Source of the DNA: Sipunculus nudus
Taxonomy: Eukaryota > Annelida > Sipuncula > Golfingiida > Sipunculidae
NCBI GenBank assembly: GCA_026874595.1
Contig: CM049320.1
Location: forward strand, 30,844,214 to 30,908,213
Direction: 5' to 3'
Length of the DNA stretch: 64,000 nucleotides
In this document: in pieces, positions 51,501 through 60,949 of the stretch
Position numbering within the stretch: position 1 is the stretch's first letter
How the letters are laid out: the number at the start of each line of letters is the position of its first letter
Made by a program: the position numbers and the translations under genes
Notes under the pieces: model-generated
The model's input: only the letters and a program-made list of their open reading frames with translations
What the model was told of the DNA's origin: nothing
The model's database searches: none

Positions 51501-54500
51501 CGCCACAAGTCTTCAGGAATTGATGGAACACTATTCGATCAATGTGTATGGAAAGAGTCATGGAAAATAATGCATTGGTTATTCAGATATTTGAGTTTTT
51601 ATATCAAATTTTTTTATTATTGTCGGGGAGGGGGGTAATTACGAGCCCCATAGCTCGGCAGATATTGGTAAGGTGATCAAGGAGATATTTTTCCGTGGGT
51701 TTCCCGTTAGAAGTTTTTAGATCGAGCGGTAACGATTAGTACCCTGTTAACGGACGGGTTGGCAGAAAGACAGATGGACGAGGGATAAAGAGTGATCGCT
51801 AAAGCTCAGATGAGCTAAAAATGGATAGTTAAGCTTTTTCCATAAATTAACCCTAAACGACAACCTCATTTTATGTCCCTTACTTTTTACAGGTACCGTA
51901 GTGCGCCACATGCACCTTGTGCTTTAACATAATTATTCAGCTATATTCTCCTCAATTATAGTGACCTGTCTCTTTGCATGGTGTCACACGACGCGTATAA
52001 CAAAGCTTGCCGGGCTCGAATATATTAACCGTTGTTACCAACTCAAATGGGATGTCAAACAAAGAATAATCTACAATAATTATCATTGTCACTTCTCGGG
52101 TAATTATTATCAGCAAAACTAAGTTCAATTGATGGAAGTCTTTCTTTATTTTATAAAATGCAAACGTAACATTAATTTCTATGTACCTAATTCCTTCTTG
52201 TTTTCCCTGTCATTGCTATCCCCAAACAGATGTCTTCTGATCCTCCTAAAGATAAAATATATTTTTTTTTAAATTAGCAATTTGGTCTATAAGTATAACA
52301 TATGGGCTTTTTTATTCCATAACGATTTTTGTTTGTAATCAATCATATGAACAACTATTAAAATAAAAGCTTGAAATGATGTGTCTTATTTTCGTTAATC
52401 CTAGGACACACAAAAAATGTTCATTATTAATTCTTGTGAAGAAAAATGGAAACGATTACGTACCTCCTTAATATGAAGGTAATAACCAATATAACTACTA
52501 ACAGACTTGCAAGTACTCCAGTACATGCAGCAACGGGTATAACCCAAGCGGACGATTGCTGTTTAGGTACCAACTCTGAAAACGGAGATAAAATTTTTAT
52601 TATGTAGGGAACAACTGCACTTACGATGAACAGTTGTTTGTGTGAGTAAACATTTTGTCAATGCTTCATGTGCCACAATGAAACATATTTTATTTCATCC
52701 AGACGGAAAACATGCTTAGAACTATACCAACTATTTTCCTTAAACCATCCCAAAGCCCTGCTCCTGTTCGTCGAATGAAGGCGGATAAAAAGAATCACAT
52801 TTAACCAATTGAAAGTTGATGATACACACCACTAATGCTATTAAATAAAACGTTAATGATGTTATCCTGTGTCAATTACTATGCGAATCCAGCATACCTG
52901 AACATATAATACATGTACATATAAGATAGCATACACCTATCTTCTGACGGGTTTATCAGGCCTGTAAACGCAGAGGCTAGAATTAACATATAATCGCACA
53001 ATGTTGCCTGTTAAATATACCTTTACACATAGTGCCATTAAAGCCTTGTTGGCAGGAGCAGTTCCCCTCTTTCTTGTCGCAAACGTCTTTACATCCTACA
53101 GAACACTGGCTGCTACAGTTTAATCCATAAGACCCATCGTCACACACTGCAAAGACAGGACAGATGATTGACATATTTGCACGTGAGATCACTGATCCGT
53201 TAAGAGCCCATATGTTTATTAAACTTTCAACTTCTGAAGGGAGGCTTGTAGGTGTTGGTGAGTCTATTTCTATATCAATATGTGTGTCAGAATTTGTTGT
53301 GGGTGGATGGATTTTCTATGGACTCCTAGAGTGCAAAACTATCTGTCAATATCAATCCTAGGTGATTTTTTGCACCTGATTTTTTTTATAATGACCTCAG
53401 CTTGTACACTTAATTATCGTTAAATGGTGGACGTCGGGGGGGGGGACTTCCTGTGATGGCTGAGCGATTATAGGCACCTTCTTTTGCAGCTTAATAAATG
53501 AATGGCACCATTTATTACACCTTACTTGGTGTCTAAAAATCTATTCCAGTGTGTATACATGTTATTAAGCAAACTTTCTTTCAGTTGTTATATTCTTGTG
53601 TGAATTCGTTAAAATATTTTGTTTCATATAGCTAGAATAAGATTAAAGACAAGGTAAAATGTATGACTAGTTTTTACTCACGTGATTTGCATATAGGTGG
53701 TGTGTAGCCTGTTTTACACACACAGTCCCCGGTATCTAAGTCACATGTTCGACCCATTGTTTCTTGACACCCAGCTCCACATCGTTCACTGCACGTCCTC
53801 AAGTACCAATCGTCTTTACAGTTACAGGTACCGTTCACGTGATCACATCCTTTACTGTCGCAACCGTCACTGCAGATACGATCACACCTAGGACCGTATT
53901 TATCGCCCTGGCACGCTTTAAGGAGTAAATTTCATTCATTTAACGACATTATTTGTTTCAGGAATACTTTATTTTAAAACTACAATATGCAACGAGATAA
54001 ATATGAATGGTCTTACTTTGTATGTGGTCGTCACTAATGATTGTTACCTTACGGCAGTATTTCAAGTTATGAAAACGTGAGACTTACTATAATTACACAA
54101 ATTAGAATTTCACAATTTTTATTTTATTATAATTATATTCCATTGCAAGTTTTGTTCTCATCTGACCTGACTGCATAAAGAATCTCTATATAATCTCTAT
54201 ATATACCACGAATGATAAATCTATATAATCCACACATAAAACAAATCCTTATGTAAGCTTGTGTATACAGCTACGTACGTTTTTCACACATATCACCTTC
54301 AAACCCCGGTATACATTCGGTACACAACCCTTCTACTTTAGTGCAGATTTTGTCCTTGCATTGTGAAGGACATTTTTTATTACAGTCAGCTCCAAAGAGC
54401 CCTGCTTTGCATTCACAGTACCCGTCTGTAGCATTGCATGCGCCGTCACAGCCGAGGGAGCAGTTATTTTTACAGTCTTTTCCCCATCTTCCGGAGGAAC

Positions 54501-55500
54501 AATCTAAAAACACATTCATTTTGTAAGAAATCAATATCGAATCATGAGGACCAGCTGTATACAGTACTTATAAAACAGGGTTATACTGTGTACGTTATAT
54601 TATGTCACACACAGGCGTACCTTCATATATGAGCATTTAAGTTAGCTGAAGCAGTTTTCCGTGTACATTACCTTGATTGTTATCACATAACACATAACTA
54701 TCTTGTACATTATACATGCAGCTCCCAGTTTGTAGAATATATTGTCATAAACTCTCCATTTAACCTTCTTGTACTTCTACTGCCACTACTACTACTACTG
54801 CTACTACTACTACTACTACTACTAATGATAATAATAATAAATATACAGTTAAATATAAATGCAGGCATATTTTTCGAAATGCATTATTTTTTGCTCAATT
54901 AAACCTACACCTCGAAATTTTTGGATGAAAGCTTGACACTTTCACCTTATAAGTTAAACCTTGGTGAAACTGAATTTAAAACACACTTAAGATAAAATTG
55001 CAATGAAGACTTTAAGTGAGCGAAACATGTTTATTTATTCTTTATCTTGTTTATCCCCAAGTCTACTAACCTTCTATGCATTTTGGACCTGTTTTCCCAA
55101 GTACACAGTTTGAACAGTTTCCGTACAGGCCGTGACACTCTCCGTCTACGCAACCAGCACTACAGTGATCCTGACAGTTACTTCCATACCAATGCTCCTC
55201 ACAGGCTAATATATAAAAAACAACTTACACTTTGGCGAAGCAGGTTGGAATATATAACATACAACTTATAGTCTTATACCTTAGTGAGGCAGGCTGCAAT
55301 ATATAACATAGAAATTAAGCGCGGCAGGCTGGGATATTTAACATACAACTTACACCCTATCACAAACTTTGCTTAAATTAAGTCTAATTTCTCTAAGACT
55401 ATTGCTTAAGACTTGTCTTAGGAAATCCTGATGTTATTCCTTTTGTTACTAAAACAAACCTTTCGTCAACAGAAACGGAAGGAAGCCAATGAAGATGATG

Positions 55501-55567
<67 letters not shown>

Positions 55568-56270
55568 TCTCTTACCTAACTTTGCCCATATTTTGACTTC
55601 ACATAGACACACCGTTGTATTAATGCCATCCGTCCTTCGCTTGTTTTGAATAACCAATCCGGTTCCAACAAGGCCCTTTACACAGTCATCTTGTTGCCTG
55701 TATTTGGTGTTACACTTCAGGGATGTTAGTTTACTCCGACCGGAATACGTGCCATTTATAACTACTGTGAACGCGTCGACCGCGTACACATCTATAAGAA
55801 AAGTAATATTTTTTTTCCATGCAGACGCACAAACAGGTGACCCTTGCTTGTCTGTTTCATCGGCAGGCAAGAAAATCAGAAAAGTTAAAAGGCCTCAGCT
55901 AGCCTGACTAGCAGCCAGAGTATACAACTTTGTGAGCGGGATATTTGCAAAATAAAAAAAAATACTTATGCAATGTCTTTTATATTTCAAATGTATATTG
56001 GCAACAAGACGAAAATGTTATTCCTCTAAATGGGGTCATTACCTTCACCATACAACCTCGAGTTTTAATTTTTTTTCGGATATGTGTAAGCAATTTCATT
56101 AATATTGAACACACAGAGAGGAACACTTTTTACAACTTTCATATGAAATATAAATGAATCAAGCAGGCAAGAAATTGACGCTAAGTAGCTACAAGAAAGA
56201 ATATTATGAATGCCGACAAGTTAAGAAAATATAAATATAATTAATAATTAGTTGAAATGAATTCAGCACG

Positions 56271-56321
<51 letters not shown>

Positions 56322-58786
56322 CCAATCGAAGACATTCTGGCACTTATATATATATATTTATATATATATATATATATATATATACAATCGTTTTTAATAC
56401 AACATGCAAATATGAGTACTTTTTTAAAGTAGAAATGCTTGGGAAAATAGGTATTTTAACAATGTTATATCCAAACAAGATTTGTATATGTTTCCATATT
56501 CGGTTATACAATTTTAAAGTAAATATGGGCGCTAAGATCAGTCACAGTTGTTGGCAATCAGCGCTGATGCGATCATACTTCAGATGTCCCATGAACTGCT
56601 TTTGACAAACTAAATAAGAGCAGCTGTAGCAGATAAGAATATCTATCAACATATATGTTGTGTTTGGCTTTAGATGTTCTTCATGGAATGTACCGATGCG
56701 TACGTTATACATATGTTCATAAATTTCAGCTTTCTGTCATTCTGCTATGCGCACCTCCTAACCAATTTTCTGGCTATTCATATAAGTGTGATCAAGCTTT
56801 AATAAAGAGGTATGCGATATAGCAACTAAATATATATGCTGACTTGAAAAAGGATGAGACATAAATAACAGTCTGGACTCCCTTTTAAGCTTGAACACAA
56901 ATAAAAACAATTGAAGCAAAGGAATTCCGCTTCAACGCTACAATACATTTACTTGTTAAAAATGTCTTGAGCTAAAATAGTAATAGTTCCATCTTGAAAT
57001 CAGTGCAAGCAAGGCCGGATCCGGAGAAGGGATATGGGTGTGTAATATCCCCTTAGATACCCGGGGTATATAAAATTATAGACAGCAGAAGCCCCTAAAT
57101 AAAGATATTAGCAGTTATTAGACAGCCAATTTTAGCAACACATAAAAGCAGCAGCACTGTTAAAACCGTCAATAATTCCAAATCAACCAAAAAGTCAATT
57201 AAAATTAAATGTTAGACCCTTAAATTATATATTAATAATTTACACATTTATATAGTTTATATTTATATAATTCATATATTAAACCTGGTACAGTGCTTGT
57301 GCTGATAGTATACATATTTAAAAAAAAATTCATTTTCAAATTATATTTTAACTTTTTTTAAATTTTAAATAGTATCCTATTTTAAGCACACAGACATGGC
57401 CGGCTTCTTTTAGTGGGCTAACATTAAACCACATGAAAATATCTCAAAATTCTTTCCTTTTTTGTTTTGACTCTATGATGTGTATGAGGCAAGGTTCAAC
57501 ACGGTTTACACTTATTTGGTACGGTTTATTTCCTTGACATCAGTTCAGTTCCACTACATTAAAGTTTTATCCTTTAAGTCTTATACATGTAAACTTTGCA
57601 CAGAAACGAAGAAGTGGCTTCAAGCCGAATCCCCACTGCAACAAACAAAATAAGACAGTTGTGGTTATTCTGCACTGATAATCTAAAGGTATTAACGTCG
57701 TTTACATTTATTGTGCTCTCTTGTCTCAATCAAATGCCAATAAGTCGTTCTTATTTCATGAAAAACCCTATATAATATATATCATTGTAAAACACATAAA
57801 ATTATCAATCTGGTGATATATAATATGTATTTGTATCTCATCAAAGACGTTCAAAATTGTTAACTTAAGAAAAAATACTAAATTTTTAGTTAAAAAAGGT
57901 TATTACAAGACCAGCGTTGCAGTTAGCAAATTTTAAGTAAGCTCCTGTGAATATACATGAAAAAATGTTCAGGAATTTTTTTTGGTTTACTGATCTTTCA
58001 TGTACCTTACATATTTAAAATATAATTATAAGATTTTGCTCGAATAAAAGTTAATTTTCCATGTTATAAAAGTCAATATTTTTTCCAATGTAACATCTTC
58101 CGAAAAAGAAAAAAACGCTTTTTAGAAAAACATATTTAACTTTGTAGGTATGAAATACGAAATGTATGTCACTTTTAGTTACTAAGAAGTATCCATTTAA
58201 AACTCATGCATTTCACTCATATCCCATTTTGAGAAAAAGCCGAAAAAACGTATGTGGGCGTTCCTGTTAGAATATGGACCATTGCATGTGCTTATTGTGA
58301 ATGACAACCTGTTGTCGTTATTAAGTTTACTATGATCAATGAAATATGATTTCATATTACTAATTATGTTAGTTAAAAGTGATTTTCATTTTACATCTGA
58401 CAGCTGAGCTACAGGTGTCCTGGCAAGTCACTTGCTTAAGTGCACAATTCATTCCTCCTGCCCTTAGTAAGACATTACTCAGATTGCTAGTATCGATTTG
58501 GACGTTTTTAAATTTATACAAAAGAAGCCTAATTTGATCATTTAAACTAGTTGCCAGTTTGATGTCAGATATTTTTCCCCGGAAATTGTTTTCATTGGCA
58601 CTTGAACTTGTATATGTGAAATATATCAATTCAATTCATTTTTTAATGGGATATCTTATACATATTAATATTATATTTTTCTTTTACAGTTTGGAGGTTA
58701 TTTTATCATTTACATTCATCAAATCAAATGGCATGGAACAAATACATTGAAAATCATGACAGTATAAAGATTGTTTAACCCGTTAA

Positions 58787-58866
<80 letters not shown>

Positions 58867-60448
58867 CAAGTCATTAGTTTCCAAGATTTCCAGAATTAGT
58901 CTTTGTTCATTATAGGATTGTTATATATCTATTTTACTAATTCCTTTGTGCGAATAGAAAAACTAATATGTTAAAAAACACCAAGAACCATTTGCATGTG
59001 TTTAATTTAAACTCACCGAATGGACTTCTTTGTATGATCTCTACTCGTTCGACGACATATAGATTCCCAAAGTCCACGGCCCACCATGGGTTTACCTCGG
59101 ACTGTGTGTGTGTAAATCTCCAGTGGCATACAAAGTTCTGATCAATAGCAATGTCACCCGTGAAGTGTGAATTGTAATACGATGAATATCCTAGTGTACT
59201 GCTCTGGTATGCAGTTCTTCCTGATGTTATCTCTGTTGTATATAAGATATATATGATGTACAAAATATAGCTATGTCTTTATTTTAGAACTATGCATGAA
59301 TGTGAAGCGCATTTAAACATAATGCCATATAAATGTAAATGAAATGCAATATAAGAAATAAATTATTACAATATTCTCCTTCTACTTATTATTATTGATA
59401 TTATTATCAAAAATATTTCACAAAATCAGTTACAAAAAATGAAATAAATATCTTTCCAACATCTCAAAAACACTACATATAGGAACCGCTAAAACGTGTA
59501 ATATGAGTCCCCAAGGTAATTCACACCACCATAAGCGGATAATTTAAGCGGCATTTAAAAAAAAAATCTCCTTTCAAATATGTATGTTCTCCTGTATATC
59601 AAAATAAAATATCTGGGAATAGTATGATACATGCTTTATACCGATTGACAGGGAAGAAATTAATCCAGATTGCATCATTATGGCCTTCTAAGATTATTTC
59701 TAAAATGGGAGGGGGTTCCTCCTATACCATCACCCTTGGCACTATTTACTTAGTGATTTGTAAAACCTTATCATCATTGAGTTTGGTCACCTAAATATCA
59801 TTTCATGCATAATGGGTTTATTTCGATCTCCATGATTTCCACCAGCATAGAATATATACCAAGATGATGAAACAACACCTGAGGCTGGAATTTTTTTAAC
59901 GTCCGATTTATAGAGATTGGTCAATTACAATGTTATAAACAATGTTTAAAAAATGTCATGGCGTTCTCGTTTAGTTATGGTGAATTTCATACAAAAAAGG
60001 TCTGTCCAAAACAAGTTTGTAATAATAATTTAACTCATTTACAGGATTTAACTCAGTTTACAGGCTGTATGTGCTTTGAGTCATTAGAGTGACGCCTTTT
60101 AGGTAACTTATCGGTAACTTATTTATTCACACGAGCTAAAGAAGCGCAAAGGCTTCTTCGTTAGTTGGTCATAAATGAGTAAGTTTATCTGAAAGACGTC
60201 ATTCTTACTCATTACCTTCGACTACAGACTCTGACGGTTATACCATTACTCATTATATATATACATATATTCACTTGCTTTCCCCGATAGGCACAAAACA
60301 TAATCTCGTAATCTCGCATAGCCTTGGTTTTTCAAGCCATACCGTAAGCTTCATTCTAACAACATTCACTTGAGGATCGGGTCTCATACCGTGAAACAGG
60401 CTGTAGTGATTTTACGGTGTTGTTTTTTCTTCATCGTTGTACACACAC

Positions 60449-60509
<61 letters not shown>

Positions 60510-60948
60510 TACTTTAATGTTCGATCTAGTTCTATGTAGGCCTATTAAAACTGGGATAATATACCAGGAAACATATCTGCATCCGTGTGATGACAACAAA
60601 GTTCCTTGCCTTGTCCTAAAGATTCACACAAAATAAGCATTAAGTGTACGCATTATAGGTCTACACGGAACATTGCCGAATGTCTACATATAATGCAAGT
60701 TCTAAAACGTTCTATAAATATAACTTTTCAAGGTTCAGGGCGATGTTTTCATCTTTAATATGTTAATAAAGCACAACCCTCGAACTCTGTCAGGAAAAAC
60801 GTAGAGAGGCAAAAACTGAATTTACCGTCTGGTGAATTATCATTATAATTATAATAGCATAAGATAACCTCAGTATAAACCTACCAGTAACCTGAGCCTC
60901 GCTTCCATCCACCGGCACAAGAAGAATGACCAACATGTAGCGCAGCAT
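40241..60948 (-). CDS. Receptor-type protein tyrosine phosphatase, F5/8C-like + EGF ectodomain (24 coding exons, complete)
   Basis: The spliced gene predicts a type I membrane protein of 1080 residues that should dephosphorylate phosphotyrosine on cytoplasmic targets under control of an extracellular ligand. Seen by translating the minus strand: signal peptide (about 1-18), discoidin/fucolectin-like domain (22-165), about six EGF-like modules (166-405), membrane helix (about 415-441), basic juxtamembrane stretch, PTP D1 (about 540-795) and PTP D2 (about 823-1075). D1 has KNRY (564-567), NANYI (592-596), the WPD general-acid loop (700-702) and the signature HCSAGVGRTG with Cys734 and Arg740. 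In D2 the signature is HCLDGVSDTG (Cys1010), so Arg is replaced by Asp1016 and WPD is absent; D2 should be catalytically dead. All 23 introns have AG acceptors and compatible phases; 22 donors are GT and one is GC. Ectodomain exons 2-7 are all phase 1-1. The spliced length (3243 nt) is an exact codon multiple. No clear poly(A) signal was found. The ligand is unknown. Confidence 0.93.
40601..40736 (-). CDS. RPTP exon 23: degenerate D2 signature
   Basis: This exon encodes residues 1011-1056. The loop continues DGVSDTGFFLALW, so the invariant Arg at Cys+6 is Asp1016. The following helix (HICDKIVNEAEVDVYHAVQLV) is D2-like. Acceptor TTCCAG, donor TTG|GTACGT. Confidence 0.92.
41106..41251 (-). CDS. 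RPTP exon 22: D2 with lost WPD loop
   Basis: This exon encodes residues 963-1011. Where PTPs have WPD, this exon reads LTHSRGGFSSRWSDL, so the general acid loop is gone. It ends LVHC-L with Cys1010. Phase 0 to 2 (TGCCT|GTGAGT). Confidence 0.92.
41893..42009 (-). CDS. RPTP exon 21: D2 CPEYW motif
   Basis: This exon encodes residues 924-962, starting ECPEYWKEY, the D2 counterpart of K-Y-W-P-D. Phase 0-0; acceptor TTTTAG, donor AAG|GTAACT. Confidence 0.93.
42474..42602 (-). CDS. RPTP exon 20: D2 FLATQSP motif
   Basis: This exon encodes residues 881-923 (GYEMKNAFLATQSPMQNTL ... IIALND), the standard D2 core strand and helix. Phase 0-0; acceptor GTTAAG, donor CAAG|GTATGT. Confidence 0.93.
43018..43191 (-). 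CDS. RPTP exon 19: start of D2
   Basis: This exon encodes residues 823-880. After a charged linker, KNRSMEVLPSNKLRP matches the D2 KNR-x-x-x-VLP-x-D motif, and FNDYINGVFVH replaces the usual YINA-x-x-I-DGY. The tyrosine of the KNRY loop is lost (Ser). Phase 0-0. Confidence 0.9.
43631..43756 (-). CDS. RPTP exon 18: end of D1
   Basis: This exon encodes residues 781-822, starting DQYIFIHEALLEAL, the last helix of D1, and running into the inter-domain linker. Phase 0-0, with donor GAT|GTAGGT. Decayed copies lie at 3138-3242 (plus) and 23658-23769 (minus). Confidence 0.93.
44466..44601 (-). CDS. RPTP exon 17: D1 P-loop arginine
   Basis: This exon encodes residues 735-780 (SAGVGRTGTFIAIDYLLDQ ... 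RTSRPSMVQS). It supplies the phosphate-binding loop with Arg740 and the first Q-loop glutamine. Acceptor CTGCAG, donor GTG|GTAGGT. Decayed copies lie at 2806-2937 (plus) and 24458-24592 (minus). Confidence 0.95.
44866..45014 (-). CDS. RPTP exon 16: D1 WPD loop and catalytic cysteine
   Basis: This exon encodes residues 686-735: the IQYISWPDHGTPESP general-acid loop (Asp702) and LVHC with catalytic Cys734 at the end. Phase 0 to 2 (TGCAG|GTCAGA). A decayed copy lies at 24835-24975. Confidence 0.95.
45371..45499 (-). CDS. RPTP exon 15: D1 CEKYWPD, with a GC splice donor
   Basis: This exon encodes residues 643-685 (CKCEKYWPD ... YVTRKLRMEK). The 3' end reads GGAAAAG|GCAAGT, a strong GC-type donor. 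The only nearby GT would leave phase 1 and break the frame with exon 16, which needs phase 0. The intron therefore appears to be of the rare GC-AG class. Confidence 0.88.
45811..45862. repeat. (AT)n microsatellite, RPTP intron 14
   Basis: Pure AT run. Comparable runs in this window lie at 3028-3056, 9936-9975, 17578-17618, 23985-24025, 35102-35142, 36803-36862, 56273-56316, 58789-58861, 60448-60506 and 61407-61442. Confidence 0.93.
46333..46430 (-). CDS. RPTP exon 14: D1 FLRMVWEQN and MVTNL motifs
   Basis: This exon encodes residues 610-642. DFLRMVWEQN and VVMVTNLEE correspond to the canonical DFWRMIWE and I-V-M-(V/L)-T motifs. Acceptor CCTTAG, donor AAAG|GTAAGC, phase 1 to 0. Confidence 0.93.
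46818..46854 (-). CDS. RPTP exon 13: D1 GYKKPKAFIAAQ micro-exon
   Basis: Only 37 nt, encoding residues 598-609 plus one base. It matches the conserved G-Y-x-x-P-x-A-F-I-A-x-Q-G strand. It is flanked by CCCCAG and GTATGT and keeps the reading frame between exons 12 and 14. Confidence 0.92.
47463..47536 (-). CDS. RPTP exon 12: D1 YDESRV and NANYI motifs
   Basis: This exon encodes residues 573-597 (YDESRVHL ... YVNANYID), matching the canonical D-x-S-R-V and I-N-A-N-Y-I motifs. Donor GAT|GTGAGT, phase 1 to 0. Confidence 0.93.
48153..48237 (-). CDS. RPTP exon 11: D1 KNRY motif
   Basis: This exon encodes residues 545-573, including KNRYKNIIA, the conserved phosphotyrosine-recognition loop of PTPs. 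Acceptor CTTCAG, donor GCCT|GTGAGT, phase 0 to 1. A partial copy lies at about 25356-25395. Confidence 0.93.
49018..49262 (-). CDS. RPTP exon 10: acidic juxtamembrane region and start of D1
   Basis: This exon encodes residues 463-544: an acidic, Ser/Thr-rich linker, then TYENLIDVKISDL and the helix ending FMDEYK, which matches the F-x-x-E-Y-K wedge motif that opens animal RPTP D1 domains. It leaves in phase 0 (AAA|GTAAAT). Decayed copies lie at 2275-2505 (plus) and 25945-26158 (minus). Confidence 0.9.
49480..51830. repeat. ~155-bp tandem-repeat element in RPTP intron 9
   Basis: About ten to fifteen diverged units repeat the phrase agaatataggtcacaatga / cctaatttcaggtttc, spaced roughly 145-160 bp (for example near 49588, 49895, 50045, 50345, 50502, 50656, 50813). 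The array ends in GACGGG-type runs and the tail gctcagatgagctaaaaatgg-like end at about 51830. A shorter relative with the same tail is at 39240-39800. It fills most of the intron; no coding function is seen. Confidence 0.85.
52187..52245 (-). CDS. RPTP exon 9: basic cytoplasmic juxtamembrane segment
   Basis: A 59-nt exon for residues 443-462, rich in Arg and Lys (RRIRRHLFGDSNDRENKKEL). It anchors the helix at the inner membrane face. Acceptor CTTTAG, donor TTAG|GTACAT, phase 2 to 1. Confidence 0.85.
52464..52575 (-). CDS. RPTP exon 8: transmembrane helix
   Basis: This exon encodes residues 406-443. After a short stalk (ELVPKQQSS) comes an uninterrupted hydrophobic run of about 26 residues (415-441) that stops at Arg-Arg, the expected stop-transfer. 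The exon enters in phase 1 and leaves in phase 2 (AGGAG|GTACGT). Confidence 0.92.
53021..53146 (-). CDS. RPTP exon 7: last EGF-like module
   Basis: This exon encodes residues 364-405 (LCDDGSYGLNC ... CSCQQGFNGTMCK). It is 126 nt, phase 1-1, with acceptor TTTGCAG and donor AAAG|GTATAT. It is the only ectodomain exon with recognisable copies in both pseudogene fragments (1532-1632 plus strand; 26752-26846 minus strand). Confidence 0.93.
53682..53915 (-). CDS. RPTP exon 6: two EGF-like modules
   Basis: This exon encodes residues 286-363 (PCQGDKYGPRC ... GDCVCKTGYTPPIC), two MEGF-style modules with one NGT sequon. It is 234 nt, phase 1-1, with acceptor CTTAAAG and donor TCAC|GTGAGT. A decayed copy lies at about 27431-27645. 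Confidence 0.92.
54279..54503 (-). CDS. RPTP exon 5: two EGF-like modules
   Basis: This exon encodes residues 211-285, beginning DCSSGRWGKDC and holding two cysteine-rich modules with GLFGADC and GFEGDMC closures and two sequons (NCS, NAT). It is 225 nt, phase 1-1, with donor AAAAAC|GTACGT. A decayed copy lies at 27972-28200. Confidence 0.93.
55071..55205 (-). CDS. RPTP exon 4: EGF-like module
   Basis: This exon encodes residues 166-210. It has the W-Y-G-S-N-C ... C-S-A-G-C ... G-K-T-G-P-K-C pattern of MEGF-type EGF repeats, with about eight cysteines. It is 135 nt, phase 1-1, with acceptor TTAG and donor GAAG|GTTAGT. Confidence 0.9.
55500..55565. repeat. (AT)n microsatellite next to RPTP exon 3 donor
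   Basis: About 32 pure AT units ending about 11 nt from the exon 3 boundary. Confidence 0.95.
55576..55791 (-). CDS. RPTP exon 3: second half of F5/8C/fucolectin-like domain
   Basis: This exon encodes residues 94-165, with two N-glycosylation sequons (NGT, NTT) and the typical domain-closing strand LCEVKIWA. It follows acceptor CTTATAG and ends TTAG|GTAAGAG, phase 1-1. It is again 216 nt, so exons 2 and 3 form a symmetric removable cassette. A long (AT)n tract begins about 11 nt inside the following intron. Confidence 0.9.
55800..59010 (-). other. RPTP intron 2, 3.2 kb
   Basis: No convincing exon. The intron has (AT)n runs at about 56273-56316, 56345-56384 and 58789-58861. A 66-codon open stretch near 58370-58570 has several cysteines but no clear splice pair in a matching phase. 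Confidence 0.6.
59017..59232 (-). CDS. RPTP exon 2: first half of F5/8C/fucolectin-like domain
   Basis: This exon encodes residues 22-93, starting EITSGRTAYQSS after acceptor ACAACAG. The core HTQSEVNPWWAVDFG followed by VVERVEI matches the conserved NPWW-x-VDL strand of fucolectin/F5-8C domains. The paired cysteines usual after the I-x-N-R motif are absent (QRSPFG instead). Both ends are phase 1 and the length is 216 nt. Confidence 0.9.
59240..60880 (-). other. RPTP intron 1
   Basis: No exon is seen. The intron holds (AT)n at 60448-60506, an inverted copy of a microsatellite-linked element (60372-60441), and at about 60088-60240 a repeat shared with 25469-25690. Confidence 0.7.
60372..60441 (-). 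repeat. Microsatellite-linked ~80-bp element, copy 3
   Basis: Reverse complement of the copy at 9976-10056, with the (AT)n tract (60448-60506) on the same relative side. It lies in RPTP intron 1. Confidence 0.78.
60885..60948 (-). CDS. RPTP exon 1: start codon and signal peptide
   Basis: The ATG opens MLRYMLVILLVPVDGSEA, a short positive N-terminus followed by a hydrophobic core, as in a secretory signal. The exon ends ACTG|GTAGGT in phase 1. A 13-codon upstream ORF (60950-60988) ends one base before this ATG. The start was chosen because it is the only nearby ATG that gives a signal peptide in frame with exon 2. Confidence 0.85.
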
Positions 60949-60949
60949 T

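Noticed and set aside
55466-55870. 134-codon minus-strand open stretch treated as one gene
   Set aside because: Only 55576-55791 is coding (RPTP exon 3). The rest is intron and translated (AT)n.
58369-58629. Minus-strand open stretch in RPTP intron 2 with several cysteines
   Set aside because: No acceptor/donor pair gives phase 1-1, and exons 2 and 3 already join into a continuous lectin-like domain.
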